This document shows positions 16,033 through 28,168 of a DNA stretch of 64,000 nt, piece after piece (within the stretch, counting starts at the first letter, position 1; every line of letters begins with the position of its first letter). Under the pieces are notes generated by a model that did not search any database, was not told the origin of the DNA, and worked only from the letters and a program-made list of their open reading frames with translations. The translations under genes were made by a program, and so were the position numbers. This stretch comes from Nocardioides sp. Soil797 (GTDB lineage Bacteria > Actinomycetota > Actinomycetes > Propionibacteriales > Nocardioidaceae), in NCBI GenBank assembly GCA_001429555.1, contig LMSR01000015.1, positions 274,492 to 338,491 on the forward strand, read 5' to 3'.

Positions 16033-17418
16033 TCAGAGGGCGGCGGCGCGCAGGGTTTCCAGCTCGCGGGGGAACTGGTCCACCAGTGCGTCGACGTCAC
16101 GCATCGACTCCGAGCAGGCGATCACCCCGACGTGCACCCGGCCGTTGTTCGACATCACGGTGATGTTCACGCCGGCTCCGTGGAAGACCGGGCCGAGCGG
16201 ATAGAGCCCGTCGATGCGAGCACCCGCGAAGTAGAGCGGGATCGGCGGTCCGGGAACGTTGGAGATGACCAGGTTGTGCACCACCGGGTGCTTCTCGGCG
16301 AGCCGGAGCCCGGCGTAGGCCCGCACGGCGAGACCGAACGTCCGCGGCGCCGCGAACTCAGCCCAGTCCTGCAGCGCATCGGCACTGATCGCCTGGTGGT
16401 GCTCCTTGGCGTGCCGATTGCTCAGCGACATCGCCTCGAGGCGCTCCAGCGGGTCCTCGATGTCGGTGCCCAGCCGAGCGAACAAGGCCGAGACCTTGTT
16501 CGCTCCCGACGAGCGCTTGCTCTTGCCCCGCACGGACACCGGCACGCTGGCCACCAACGAGGTCTCGGGCAGCTCGCCACGCTCCTGGAGGTAGGACCGC
16601 AGGGCACCACCGGCCAGGGTGAGTACGACGTCATTGACCGTCGCACCGGTGGCCTCCTTGAGCTCCTTGACCTCGTCGAGGTCCAGGTCCGTGAAGCCGA
16701 TCGCCCGATGGCCGGTGATGGTGCCGTTGAACGAGGTGCGCGGGGCCGAGAACGGGGCCGCCATCGCGATGCCCTGACGAGCCCTCCCGACAGTCTTGGA
16801 GACCAGCTGGGCCGAGGGCTGCAGCAGCCTGGTGACCGCGAAGGGCTTCGTCACGTTGGAGGCGACGCCACGGCCGAGCAGCTCCAACCCACCCGGGGTG
16901 CGGCCGGTGGGCGTCGGGTCCGCGGCCGCGAAGGGCTCGGCGTCAGCCTCGAGGCTGCACAGGTGGGAGATCAGGTTCGATCCTGAGGCGCCGTCGACGG
17001 TGGCGTGATGCATCTTGGAGAAGACCACCACCTGGTCGCCGTACCCCTCGATCACCCACATCTCCCACAGCGGCCGGCTGCGGTTCATGGTCAGACCCGC
17101 AAGGTGCCCACAGAGCTCGACCAGCTCGTCGTACCCACCCGGTCCGGGCAGGGACAGCCGGTGCAGGTGGTTGTCGATGTCGAAGTGTTGGTCCTGCACC
17201 CAGATCGGGTGGTCGAGGTCGAGCGGAACCCGGCGCAGGCGACGGGTGAACTCGGGCACGTCGATGACCCGGTCCCGCAGGGTCGCGCGCAGCCCGGCGT
17301 ACGAATAGCCGCCGGGAATCGTGCTGGGATCCAGGACGATCACCCCGCACACGTGCATCAACTGCTCGGGCGTCTCGAGGTAGAGGAAGCTGGCATCGAG
17401 CCCGCTGAGTCGGTCCAT
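16033..17418 (-). CDS. Wax ester synthase / diacylglycerol acyltransferase
   Basis: The 461-residue WS/DGAT enzyme transfers an acyl group from acyl-CoA to a fatty alcohol or diacylglycerol to make storage lipid. The active-site motif HHATVDG is at 137-143, and the family start LSGLDASFLYLET and C-terminal NVPGPPIPLYFAGA are present. I chose ATG 17418 over the in-frame 17430. A strong -10 (TATGAT, minus strand, at 17427-17432) lies only nine bases upstream, which implies a leaderless or nearly leaderless mRNA. A perfect KstR box at 17442-17455 covers the -35 region, so storage-lipid synthesis is probably tied to steroid catabolism. Confidence 0.92.
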   Translation of the reverse strand: MDRLSGLDASFLYLETPEQLMHVCGVIVLDPSTIPGGYSYAGLRATLRDRVIDVPEFTRRLRRVPLDLDHPIWVQDQHFDIDNHLHRLSLPGPGGYDELVELCGHLAGLTMNRSRPLWEMWVIEGYGDQVVVFSKMHHATVDGASGSNLISHLCSLEADAEPFAAADPTPTGRTPGGLELLGRGVASNVTKPFAVTRLLQPSAQLVSKTVGRARQGIAMAAPFSAPRTSFNGTITGHRAIGFTDLDLDEVKELKEATGATVNDVVLTLAGGALRSYLQERGELPETSLVASVPVSVRGKSKRSSGANKVSALFARLGTDIEDPLERLEAMSLSNRHAKEHHQAISADALQDWAEFAAPRTFGLAVRAYAGLRLAEKHPVVHNLVISNVPGPPIPLYFAGARIDGLYPLGPVFHGAGVNITVMSNNGRVHVGVIACSESMRDVDALVDQFPRELETLRAAAL

Positions 17419-17441
17419 GCGACAGATCATACGACGTCAAG

Positions 17442-17455
17442 TAGAACTTGTTCTA
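17442..17455. promoter_or_regulatory. KstR operator, WS/DGAT and esterase
   Basis: TAGAACTTGTTCTA matches the published mycobacterial KstR box TNNAACNNGTTNNA at every fixed position and is a perfect palindrome. It lies in the divergent gap, 24 bases above the WS/DGAT start and 55 above the esterase start. KstR itself is encoded 7.5 kb away. Confidence 0.82.
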
Positions 17456-17510
17456 GTTCTGTGACGGGATCGACTGTGGTCGGCCCCTCCGGCCGACTAC
17501 CCTCGTCGAC

Positions 17511-18800
17511 GTGTCCTACCTACGTCGACAGATCGTCACCGCCGCCCTGGTCGCCAACGCCATCCGCCCCGTGCCCGGGCTCCGCGCCGGGATTCCCTCC
17601 TTCGCGGCCGGCTGGATGACCAACGAGCTGGCCCCGCACCTGTTCGCGCTCACCGCAGCCGACACCGCGGCCCACCTCGGCCCCAAACGCCGCAGCAAGG
17701 CCGGGCTGATCGTGGCCGCGGCCAGCATGGCCGGTCTCGGCTACCTGGTGCGTACGGCGAACAAGGTCAAGGACGGCGTCGAGGAGGCGCTCACCGAAGG
17801 CATCGGCGTGGACTACGTCGAGCGTCTCGACGCGGCTCCCACCCCGGCCGATCTGGCCACCAACTGGCGCTCGCTGGTGAACCCGTTCAAGATGCTGGCC
17901 CCCGAGATCGAGGTGATCCGCGACATCGCCTACACGGACGCCGGTCGCCGCGGCAAGCTCGACATCTACCGGGCCGAGGGACAGGCCCTCACCGACGCCC
18001 CCGTGCTGCTCCAGGTGCACGGCGGTGGATGGACCATCGGCGACAAGCGCGAGCAAGGTCTGCCACTGATGACGCAGCTCGCCGCCAAGGGCTGGGTCTG
18101 CGTGGCGATCAACTACCGCCTCGCACCCCGCAACCCGTTCCCGGCTCACATCGTCGACGTCAAGAAGGCGATCGCCTGGATCCGCGAGAACATTGCCGAC
18201 TACGGCGGCGACAAGGACTACCTGGCCATCACCGGCGGATCTGCCGGCGGTCATCTCGCCGCGTTGGCAGCTCTGACCCCACACGTCAAGGAGTTCCAGC
18301 CGGGCTTCGAGGAGGCCGACACCAGCGTGCAGGTCGCCGTGCCGCACTACGGCGTCTACGACTTCGCCGGCGCCACCGGGCTCAAGTCGATGATCCTGAT
18401 GCGCGACAAGTTCCTGGCCCCGCGCATCATGAAGAAGCGGTGGAAGGATGACCCCGAAGCGTTCGAGGCCGCCTCTCCGATCCTGCAGATCACTCCTGAG
18501 GCACCGGACTTCTTCGTGATGCACGGCACCAACGACACCCTGGTGCCGGTCGAGCAGGCTCGACTGTTCGTGGCCAGGCTCCGCGAGATCTCGAAGAGCT
18601 CGGTCGTGTACGCCGAGCTGCCGGTCGCCCAGCACGCCTACGAGATCTTCAAGTCGATCCGCGCCGGCCACGTCACCAAGGCGGTCGACCGCTATCTGCA
18701 CTGGCACTGGAACGGCTACCGACAGGGCGTCGAACCCTCAGACGTGGATGCCGACCAGCTGATCGACCGGGCTCAGCACGACGCCGAGAACGCCGGCTGA
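17511..18800 (+). CDS. HSL-type alpha/beta hydrolase (lipase/esterase)
   Basis: This 429-residue protein combines a 130-residue N-terminal extension, with weakly hydrophobic helices, and a hormone-sensitive-lipase-type hydrolase domain. The oxyanion motif HGGGW is at 170-174 and the nucleophile Ser244 lies in GGSAGG. The acid is probably in MHGTNDTLVP and the histidine in QHAYE. It starts at GTG 17511; no closer start preserves the N-terminal region. It shares a KstR operator with the divergent WS/DGAT gene, so it may release fatty acid or sterol from esters during growth on steroids. This role is inference. Confidence 0.88.
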   Translation: MSYLRRQIVTAALVANAIRPVPGLRAGIPSFAAGWMTNELAPHLFALTAADTAAHLGPKRRSKAGLIVAAASMAGLGYLVRTANKVKDGVEEALTEGIGVDYVERLDAAPTPADLATNWRSLVNPFKMLAPEIEVIRDIAYTDAGRRGKLDIYRAEGQALTDAPVLLQVHGGGWTIGDKREQGLPLMTQLAAKGWVCVAINYRLAPRNPFPAHIVDVKKAIAWIRENIADYGGDKDYLAITGGSAGGHLAALAALTPHVKEFQPGFEEADTSVQVAVPHYGVYDFAGATGLKSMILMRDKFLAPRIMKKRWKDDPEAFEAASPILQITPEAPDFFVMHGTNDTLVPVEQARLFVARLREISKSSVVYAELPVAQHAYEIFKSIRAGHVTKAVDRYLHWHWNGYRQGVEPSDVDADQLIDRAQHDAENAG

Positions 18801-18867
18801 CCCGGAGCAGCCCAGGGCCCACGAGGCGTCAGGGCCTGTCGGCCGAGAGGGCATCCGCACCCTCGAA

Positions 18868-22823
<3,956 letters not shown>

Positions 22824-22834
<11 letters not shown>

Positions 22835-23582
22835 CCGGCTTGGTGAAGTAGAGGACCATGCTCTTGCCGATCACCGGGTTGAGCGCCTTCTCCGCGAGCC
22901 TGGTGGCCACGCTCCAGCGGGGCGTCTTCATGATGTCCCACACCAGCACCTGGTGGTAGGCCTTCACCAACGGATGCTGGTCGTTGTTGACCCCGACCGC
23001 GCACTTGATCCACCAGTACGGCGAGTGCAGGCCATGGGCGTAGCTCTTGCCGTCGAAGATCATCGCGTCGCCGGGCTCGCCGTCGTTGTCGCGACCACCC
23101 TTGGTGACCTTGTCGATCAGCTCGTGGTCGGTGTAGATGCGGATGTGGCCGCCGGCGGCGTTGTGGTAGTCGTCGGAGAGCTTCCAGTTGATCACCTCGG
23201 GCAGCCAGCGCGGCACCGAGATCGCCAACGTGCCGCCGGGGCGCAGCACCCGGATCAGCTCCTTGATCGCGTCGACGTCGGCGGTGATGTGCTCCAGGAT
23301 CTCGGCAGCGACGATGCGGTCGAACTCGCCGTCGGCGAAGGGCAGCGCCAGCGCGTCACCCTCCTTGATGTCGGCCTCGGCGCCGTCGGGGACCTCGCCG
23401 GACTCCTTCATCGCGGCGAAGAGCTCGCGCACGTTGGCCAGCTCGTCACCGTCACGGTCGAAGGCGATGACGTCTGCCCCGCGGCGATACATCTCGAAGG
23501 CGTGGCGGCCGGCGCCGGCGCCCATGTCGAGGACGCGCTCGCCGGGACGCAGCCCGAGCCGGTCGAAGTCAACGGTCAGCAT
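22824..23582 (-). CDS. Class I SAM-dependent methyltransferase
   Basis: The 252-residue enzyme starts MLTVDFDRLGLRPGERVLDMGAGAGRH, which is the canonical SAM-binding motif I. It continues with VIAFDRDGDEL (motif II acidic residue), DGEFDRIVAAEILEHI and the LRPGGTLAISVPR strand, all typical of UbiE/Ubi-like methyltransferases. The start ATG overlaps the end of the glycosyltransferase gene by 14 bases, and the stop overlaps the next gene by 11, so all three are translated together. The substrate could be a glycolipid or sterol-linked product made by the neighbours. Confidence 0.87.
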
Positions 23583-24816
23583 GGTTCCCCTTGTGGTTCT
23601 CGATCACTTCTTCGTACGCCGCGGCGGTGGCCTTGGCGACCGCCCGCCAGCTGAACTTCTCCAGGACTCGTTCGCGACCGGCCCGGCCCATCCGGGCACG
23701 GCGTTCGGGGTCGTCGAGCAGTGAGGCGATTGCCTCGCGCAGCTCTTCGACGTTGCCCGGCTCGACCAGGTCGGCACAGAGGCCGTCGGGGCCGACCACC
23801 TCGGGGATCGCGCCCGCACGGCTGACCACCAAGGGGGTCTCACAGGCCATCAGCTCCGCGGTCGGGAGGGAGAAGCCCTCGTAGAGGGAGGGTACGACGG
23901 CCAGCTCGGCCGACCCCATCACCTCGACCAGCTCGGCGTCACTGATGCCGTTGACGAAACGTACTGCGTCGCCGATGGCGAGCTTCTCGATCAGCTTCTC
24001 GGTGCGGCCACCCTCCTCGGGCTTGGTCACCATGACCAGCTCGAGGTCTCGCTCGGTGCGCAGCTTGGCGAAGGCCTCCAACAGCGTGTGCACGCCCTTG
24101 ATGGGCGCGTCGGCGCTCGCCATGGCCACGATCCGACCGGGGACCCTGGGCTGCGTCGGTGGCGCGAAGACGTCGTCGGCGCCGAGCGGGATGACCTCGA
24201 TCGTGCTGCGATCGACGCCGAAGTCCGTGACGATGTCGCGTGCCGAGGACTCGGAGGGCGAGAGGATCTTGACCGCGCGACGGGCCACCTTGCCCTGCAT
24301 CTTCAAGAACGCGTACCAGCGGTGCAGGCTCAGCCTCTTGCGCCAGTTGGGTGCGGCCGCGAGATCGAGCTTGCGGTCGAAGGTGATCGGGTGGTGCAGC
24401 GTGGTGATCAGTGGGATGCCGGCATCCATGATGTCGACCATGCCGTAGGCCAGCACCTGGTTGTCGTGGACGATGTCGAAGTCGTCGCGACGTGCCTTGA
24501 TCTGCTTGGCCACGCGCATCCCGAAGGTCTTCGGCTCGGGGAACCCGGCCGTGCACATGGTCAGGAACTCCTCGACGTCGATCAGGTCCCGGAACTCCTT
24601 GAGCTTGGGGATCCGGAAGGGGTCGGGCTCGCGGTAGAGGTCGAGGCTGGGGACCTTGGTCAGCCTCACGCCTTCGTCGAGCTCCGGATAGGGCTGTCCG
24701 GAGAACACTTCGACGTCGTGGCCGAGAGCCACCAGCTCACGGCTCAGGTGCCTGATGTAGACACCCTGGCCGCCACAGTGTGGCTTGCTTCGATAGGACA
24801 GCAGCGCGACTCGCAT
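23569..24816 (-). CDS. Glycosyltransferase family 4
   Basis: The 415-residue GT-B fold enzyme transfers a sugar from an activated donor. The N-terminal GGQGVYIRHLSRELVALGHDV and the C-terminal E-x7-E motif EGFSLPTAE are characteristic of GT4. I chose ATG 24816 because AAGG lies eight bases before it; the in-frame GTG at 24825 is less well placed. This is the first gene of the three-gene unit 24816-21728. A near-perfect KstR box (24862) lies 46 bases upstream, between it and the divergent kstR, so the unit may be repressed with sterol catabolism. Acceptor and donor are unknown. Confidence 0.88.
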   Translation of the reverse strand: MRVALLSYRSKPHCGGQGVYIRHLSRELVALGHDVEVFSGQPYPELDEGVRLTKVPSLDLYREPDPFRIPKLKEFRDLIDVEEFLTMCTAGFPEPKTFGMRVAKQIKARRDDFDIVHDNQVLAYGMVDIMDAGIPLITTLHHPITFDRKLDLAAAPNWRKRLSLHRWYAFLKMQGKVARRAVKILSPSESSARDIVTDFGVDRSTIEVIPLGADDVFAPPTQPRVPGRIVAMASADAPIKGVHTLLEAFAKLRTERDLELVMVTKPEEGGRTEKLIEKLAIGDAVRFVNGISDAELVEVMGSAELAVVPSLYEGFSLPTAELMACETPLVVSRAGAIPEVVGPDGLCADLVEPGNVEELREAIASLLDDPERRARMGRAGRERVLEKFSWRAVAKATAAAYEEVIENHKGNHADR

Positions 24817-24861
24817 CACTGTCACCTTCTTCCTGATCGGCCTGATCCACGACGCGCGAAG

Positions 24862-24875
24862 TGGAACGTGTTCCT
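24862..24875. promoter_or_regulatory. KstR operator in kstR/glycosyltransferase gap
   Basis: TGGAACGTGTTCCT matches the KstR box except for the last fixed base (T for A) and is itself a near-perfect palindrome. A plus-strand -10-like TATTAT begins at 24875, pointing to kstR, which supports autoregulation. Control of the minus-strand glycosyltransferase unit is plausible by distance but its own -10 is not obvious. Confidence 0.72.
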
Positions 24876-25013
24876 ATTATGGTCCACGAGGCAGTAGCGT
24901 ATGCGAAGAGTCCAACGCCGTAGAATGCGGTTTCGTTTCCACCGACCGACGCCATTTCCGCAAGTTACCCGTGGGTTGCCTCACACGAGTATCCCTGATG
25001 AGAGAGGAAAGCG

Positions 25014-25619
25014 ATGAATGCCCTGAACTCCCTCACCCAGGACGACCTCGGATCCGCCGCCCAGCGGGACCGTCGCAAGCGCATTCTCGACGCCACCATC
25101 GCGCTAGCCTCGCGCGGCGGCTTCGACGCGGTCCAGATGCGCGCGGTGGCCGAGCAGGCCGACGTCGCCCTCGGCACCCTCTATCGCTACTTCCCCTCCA
25201 AGATCCACCTGTTGGTCTCTGCCCTCGGGCGCGAGTTCGAGCGCTCCCAGGCCGCGATGACGGGCAAGCCGATCCCCGGTGAGACCGCTGAGGACCGGGT
25301 GAACTTCGTCCTCGGTCGCACCACCAAGATCCTGCAGAAGGACCCGAACCTCACCGAGGCTCTCACCCGTGCCTTCATGTTCGCCGATGCCAGCGTCTCC
25401 GCCGAGATCGACCATGTCGGGATGATGCTGACCGGCTTCCTCACCGAGGCCATGGGCACGCGCACGCACGACGCAGAGCCCACCGACGAAGAGATCGCCA
25501 TCGCCCGGGTCATCGGCGACGTCTGGCTCTCCTCCTTGGTCGGGTGGGTCACCGGCCGCTCCTCCGCCACCGACGTGGAGAAGTCCATGTCGGTCGCCGT
25601 ACGCCTGCTCCTGCGCTGA
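25014..25619 (+). CDS. kstR: KstR, TetR-family repressor of sterol catabolism
   Basis: The 201-residue regulator matches mycobacterial KstR closely over its whole length: the N-terminal QRDRRKRILDATIALASRGG, the helix-turn-helix MRAVAEQADVALGTLYRYFPSK and the conserved HLLVSALGREFER and ARVIGDVWLSSLVGW. KstR represses cholesterol-degradation genes and is released by an early steroid-CoA intermediate. A strong ribosome site (GAGGAAAG, 25001-25008) precedes the ATG. Its own operator is at 24862 and a family B repeat follows the stop. Four further operators lie within 15 kb on either side. Confidence 0.96.
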   Translation: MNALNSLTQDDLGSAAQRDRRKRILDATIALASRGGFDAVQMRAVAEQADVALGTLYRYFPSKIHLLVSALGREFERSQAAMTGKPIPGETAEDRVNFVLGRTTKILQKDPNLTEALTRAFMFADASVSAEIDHVGMMLTGFLTEAMGTRTHDAEPTDEEIAIARVIGDVWLSSLVGWVTGRSSATDVEKSMSVAVRLLLR

Positions 25620-25639
25620 CCCGATCGCTCCCTCGCTGA

Positions 25640-25723
25640 GATAGTCCCTGACGTTTCCGCCCTGCGGGGGACGCAAACGTCAGGGACTATCGATCCTGTA
25701 GGACCGAAACGTCAGGGACTATC
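25640..25723. terminator. Family B repeat after kstR
   Basis: A perfect 17-base stem GATAGTCCCTGACGTTT (25640-25656) pairs with 25675-25691, and a further copy of the right arm ending GTCAGGGACTATC lies at 25699-25723. The unit is the same as at 8601-8685. It sits between convergent kstR and the SDR gene, seven bases from the SDR stop. Confidence 0.7.
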
Positions 25724-25729
25724 CCGGAT

Positions 25730-26485
25730 TCAGCCGCCGAAGGCGTGGGTGGCGGTGACGCCGCCGTCGACCGCGATCTCGGCCCCGGTCACGTAGCCAC
25801 TCTCGTCACTGGCCAGGTACACGTAGAGCGGCGCGATGTCCTCGGGAGTTCCCACCCGGCGCATCGGCACCTTGCTGGCGCCGTACTCCATGGCGGCATC
25901 GCCACCGTGTTCGCGGGTCATGCCGGTGTCGATCATGCCGGGGTGCACGGAGTTGACCCGCACCCCACGGCTCCCGAGCTCCAGGGCCGCGGCCTTGGTC
26001 ATCCCGCGGATCGCGAACTTCGTGCCGGTGTACGCCGCCAGGCTGCCCATGCCGGCGAGTCCCTCCACCGATGAGGCGTTCACGATCGAACCCTGCTTGT
26101 TCCTGCGCATGGTCGGGACGACGGCACGCATGCCGAGGAACGTGCCACGCTGGTTGATGCGGACGACGAGGTCGAACTCGTCGAGATCCATCGTGTGGAG
26201 CTCGCCGAACCGCAGGATTCCCGCATTGTTGACCAACACGTTGACGTCGCCGAACGTGGTGGCGGTGAAGTCGACGACGGCGGTCCACGAAGCCTCGTCG
26301 CTGACGTCGTGGCGTTGGAAGCGGGCAGCTTCGCCGAGTTCGGCGGCGAGCTTCTCCCCCGCTTCCTCGGCAATGTCGGCGATCACGACCTTCGCCCCCT
26401 CGGCGACGAACGCGCGCGAAATCGCGGCGCCCTGTCCTTGCGCGCCACCGGTGACGATCGCGATCTTGTCGGCCAGTCGGCCCAT
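25730..26485 (-). CDS. Short-chain dehydrogenase (hydroxysteroid type)
   Basis: The 251-residue classical SDR has the cofactor motif TGGAQGQG near residue 12, NNAG in the fourth strand and the catalytic Ser and YTGTK. It most resembles 3-alpha/20-beta-hydroxysteroid dehydrogenases (the FabG3/Rv2002 type), which reduce or oxidise a steroid hydroxyl with NAD(H). It lies 80 bases downstream of the Hsd4A-like gene on the same strand and is probably the last gene of that KstR-fronted operon. Substrate position is uncertain. Confidence 0.82.
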   Translation of the reverse strand: MGRLADKIAIVTGGAQGQGAAISRAFVAEGAKVVIADIAEEAGEKLAAELGEAARFQRHDVSDEASWTAVVDFTATTFGDVNVLVNNAGILRFGELHTMDLDEFDLVVRINQRGTFLGMRAVVPTMRRNKQGSIVNASSVEGLAGMGSLAAYTGTKFAIRGMTKAAALELGSRGVRVNSVHPGMIDTGMTREHGGDAAMEYGASKVPMRRVGTPEDIAPLYVYLASDESGYVTGAEIAVDGGVTATHAFGG

Positions 26486-26565
26486 GGTGATTCCTCTCGA
26501 GCAGGGTTACGGACACGCCGACAGTGCCGGCGTACGACGGCCCGATGTGCGGGCCACGGAGTCAG

Positions 26566-27468
26566 TCAGACGGTCAGCTTCATCACCGAGTCGGCCGAGA
26601 ACGACAGGGACGGGTCACGGTCGCTGAAGTAGCCGCCGAGCTGCTTGGACAGGTCGTCGAGGTCCCAGGTGGACCCACTGGCGTCGAAGCGCTGCTCGAC
26701 CACGGGTGCGGCGAGAAGCGCGACCATGCCGCCGTACACCACGAACATCTGGCCGTTGATCGCGTCGGCGTCCGGCGAGGCCAGGTAGGCGACCAGGGGC
26801 GCCACGTGCTCGGGTGAGTAGGGGTCGACCTCCTTGCCCGACGTGTCCTCTCCGAAGACCGCCTCGGTCATGGAGGTGCGGGCTCGGGGGCAGATCGCGT
26901 TGGCGCGCACTCCCATCCTCGCCAGGCCGCGTGCCGCGGACAGGGTGAGCGCACTGATGCCTGCCTTGGCGGCGGCGTAGTTCGCCTGCCCGGGGGATCC
27001 GGACAGAAAGGCTTCGGAGGCGGTGTTGACGATGCGGCCGTAGACGGGCTCCCCCGTCGCCTTGGACTGGGCACGCCAGTTGGAGGCGGCGTTGCGGGTC
27101 AGCAGGAAGTGACCGCGCAGGTGCACCTTGATCACCAGGTCCCACTCGTCGTCACTCAGGTTGAACAGCATCCGGTCGCGGGTGATGCCCGCATTGTTGA
27201 CCACGATGTCGAGGCTGCCGAACTCCTCGAGCGCGGTGGAGACCATCAGGTCCGCGGTGGAGCGCTCCCCCACGTCACCCGCGGCGATCCGGGCCTGGCC
27301 ACCCATGCCCCGGATCTCCTCGGCCGCCTCGTCGGCGGCACCCGGCAGGTCGTTGAGCACGACGCGAGCTCCGGCTCGTGCCAGGGCGATCGCCTCGGCC
27401 CGGCCGAGACCGGCTCCGGCGCCGGTGACCACGGCGACGCGGCCGTCGAGGTCGAGAGGCTGCGACAT
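26566..27468 (-). CDS. Steroid 17-beta-type SDR, Hsd4A-like
   Basis: The 300-residue SDR has cofactor motif TGAGAGLG, the NNAGITRDRML segment and catalytic YAAAK, and matches the length and N-terminal sequence pattern of Hsd4A (Rv3502c), a 17-beta-hydroxysteroid dehydrogenase and beta-oxidation enzyme in M. tuberculosis. There it lies next to the mce4 operon; here it lies in an operon just downstream. The stop of the ferredoxin gene is five bases before its ATG, so they are co-transcribed. It probably dehydrogenates the 22-hydroxy side-chain intermediate or a ring hydroxyl. Confidence 0.85.
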   Translation of the reverse strand: MSQPLDLDGRVAVVTGAGAGLGRAEAIALARAGARVVLNDLPGAADEAAEEIRGMGGQARIAAGDVGERSTADLMVSTALEEFGSLDIVVNNAGITRDRMLFNLSDDEWDLVIKVHLRGHFLLTRNAASNWRAQSKATGEPVYGRIVNTASEAFLSGSPGQANYAAAKAGISALTLSAARGLARMGVRANAICPRARTSMTEAVFGEDTSGKEVDPYSPEHVAPLVAYLASPDADAINGQMFVVYGGMVALLAAPVVEQRFDASGSTWDLDDLSKQLGGYFSDRDPSLSFSADSVMKLTV

Positions 27469-27473
27469 CGGGT

Positions 27474-27668
27474 TCAGCCCTCCACGATCGAGATCGCCGA
27501 GCGCGGGCAGGCCGCGACCGCGCGCTCCACACCGCCACGGTTCTCGTCGGTGACGTCCTCCTGCTTGACCTCCAGGTAGTCGTCGTCGTCGAGCTCGAAC
27601 ACGTCGGGTGCGAGCGCCTCGCAGAGTGCGTTGGACTCGCAGAGGTCGAAGTCGACCTTGACCTTCAT
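27474..27668 (-). CDS. fdxD: [3Fe-4S] ferredoxin, FdxD-like
   Basis: The 64-residue ferredoxin has three cluster cysteines: C10 and C16 in LCESNALC and C54 in ACPRSAI. The fourth position is not cysteine, so a [3Fe-4S] centre is expected. It matches the KstR-regulated FdxD next to hsd4A in M. tuberculosis, thought to serve a P450 or oxygenase in sterol breakdown. I chose ATG 27668 because the AAGGAAGG site then has a normal nine-base spacing. An alternative ATG at 27677 would overlap the upstream stop (ATGA) but has no spacing to the ribosome site. Confidence 0.85.
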   Translation of the reverse strand: MKVKVDFDLCESNALCEALAPDVFELDDDDYLEVKQEDVTDENRGGVERAVAACPRSAISIVEG

Positions 27669-27673
27669 GACGT

Positions 27674-28168
27674 TCATCCTTCCTTCGGGGCTGGCGTCTT
27701 CTCCAGCATCTTGCGGTGGTCCCACGAACTGATCTGGTCGGGGGTCACGATCACGGCGACCCGCTTGGCCGCCTGTCGGCGTACTTCCTGGGCACCGAGG
27801 TCACCCAGCTCGTCGAACGACTTCGCGCCGACCATGCGTGTGGCCACGGCGCTGCCGATCTCGAAGACGCGGTCGGGGTCGCGCACCAGCTCGGCCGTGC
27901 CCTTGATCGACGCCCCGCGCAGCTCGAAGTAGTCCGTGCCGTCCTCGACCAGGCAGGTGATCCTGCGGTCACGTTCGAGATTGCGGATCTTCTGGGAGCG
28001 GCCGTAGGTCCAGAACGCGATCTGGCCACCATCGAGCACCACGTAGAACAGCGTGGTCAGGTGGGCAGTGCCGTCGGTGCCGACGGTGGCCACCTGAACC
28101 TTGATGTTCTGGTCCAGGAACGCCGCCAGCTCGGCGTCGTCCAGGCGAACCGCATCGCGACCTGACAT
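27674..28168 (-). CDS. Pyridoxamine 5'-phosphate oxidase family protein
   Basis: The 164-residue split-barrel protein has the family start (ATVGTDGTAHLTTLFYVVLDGG) and the RSQKIRNLERDRRITCLVED pattern that binds a flavin, FMN or F420. Actinobacterial members are F420- or FMN-dependent reductases. Its ATG overlaps the reductase stop by one base and its stop is followed by the ferredoxin ribosome site, so it lies inside an electron-transfer operon. Whether it acts on a steroid or on another compound is unknown. Confidence 0.8.
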   Translation of the reverse strand: MSGRDAVRLDDAELAAFLDQNIKVQVATVGTDGTAHLTTLFYVVLDGGQIAFWTYGRSQKIRNLERDRRITCLVEDGTDYFELRGASIKGTAELVRDPDRVFEIGSAVATRMVGAKSFDELGDLGAQEVRRQAAKRVAVIVTPDQISSWDHRKMLEKTPAPKEG

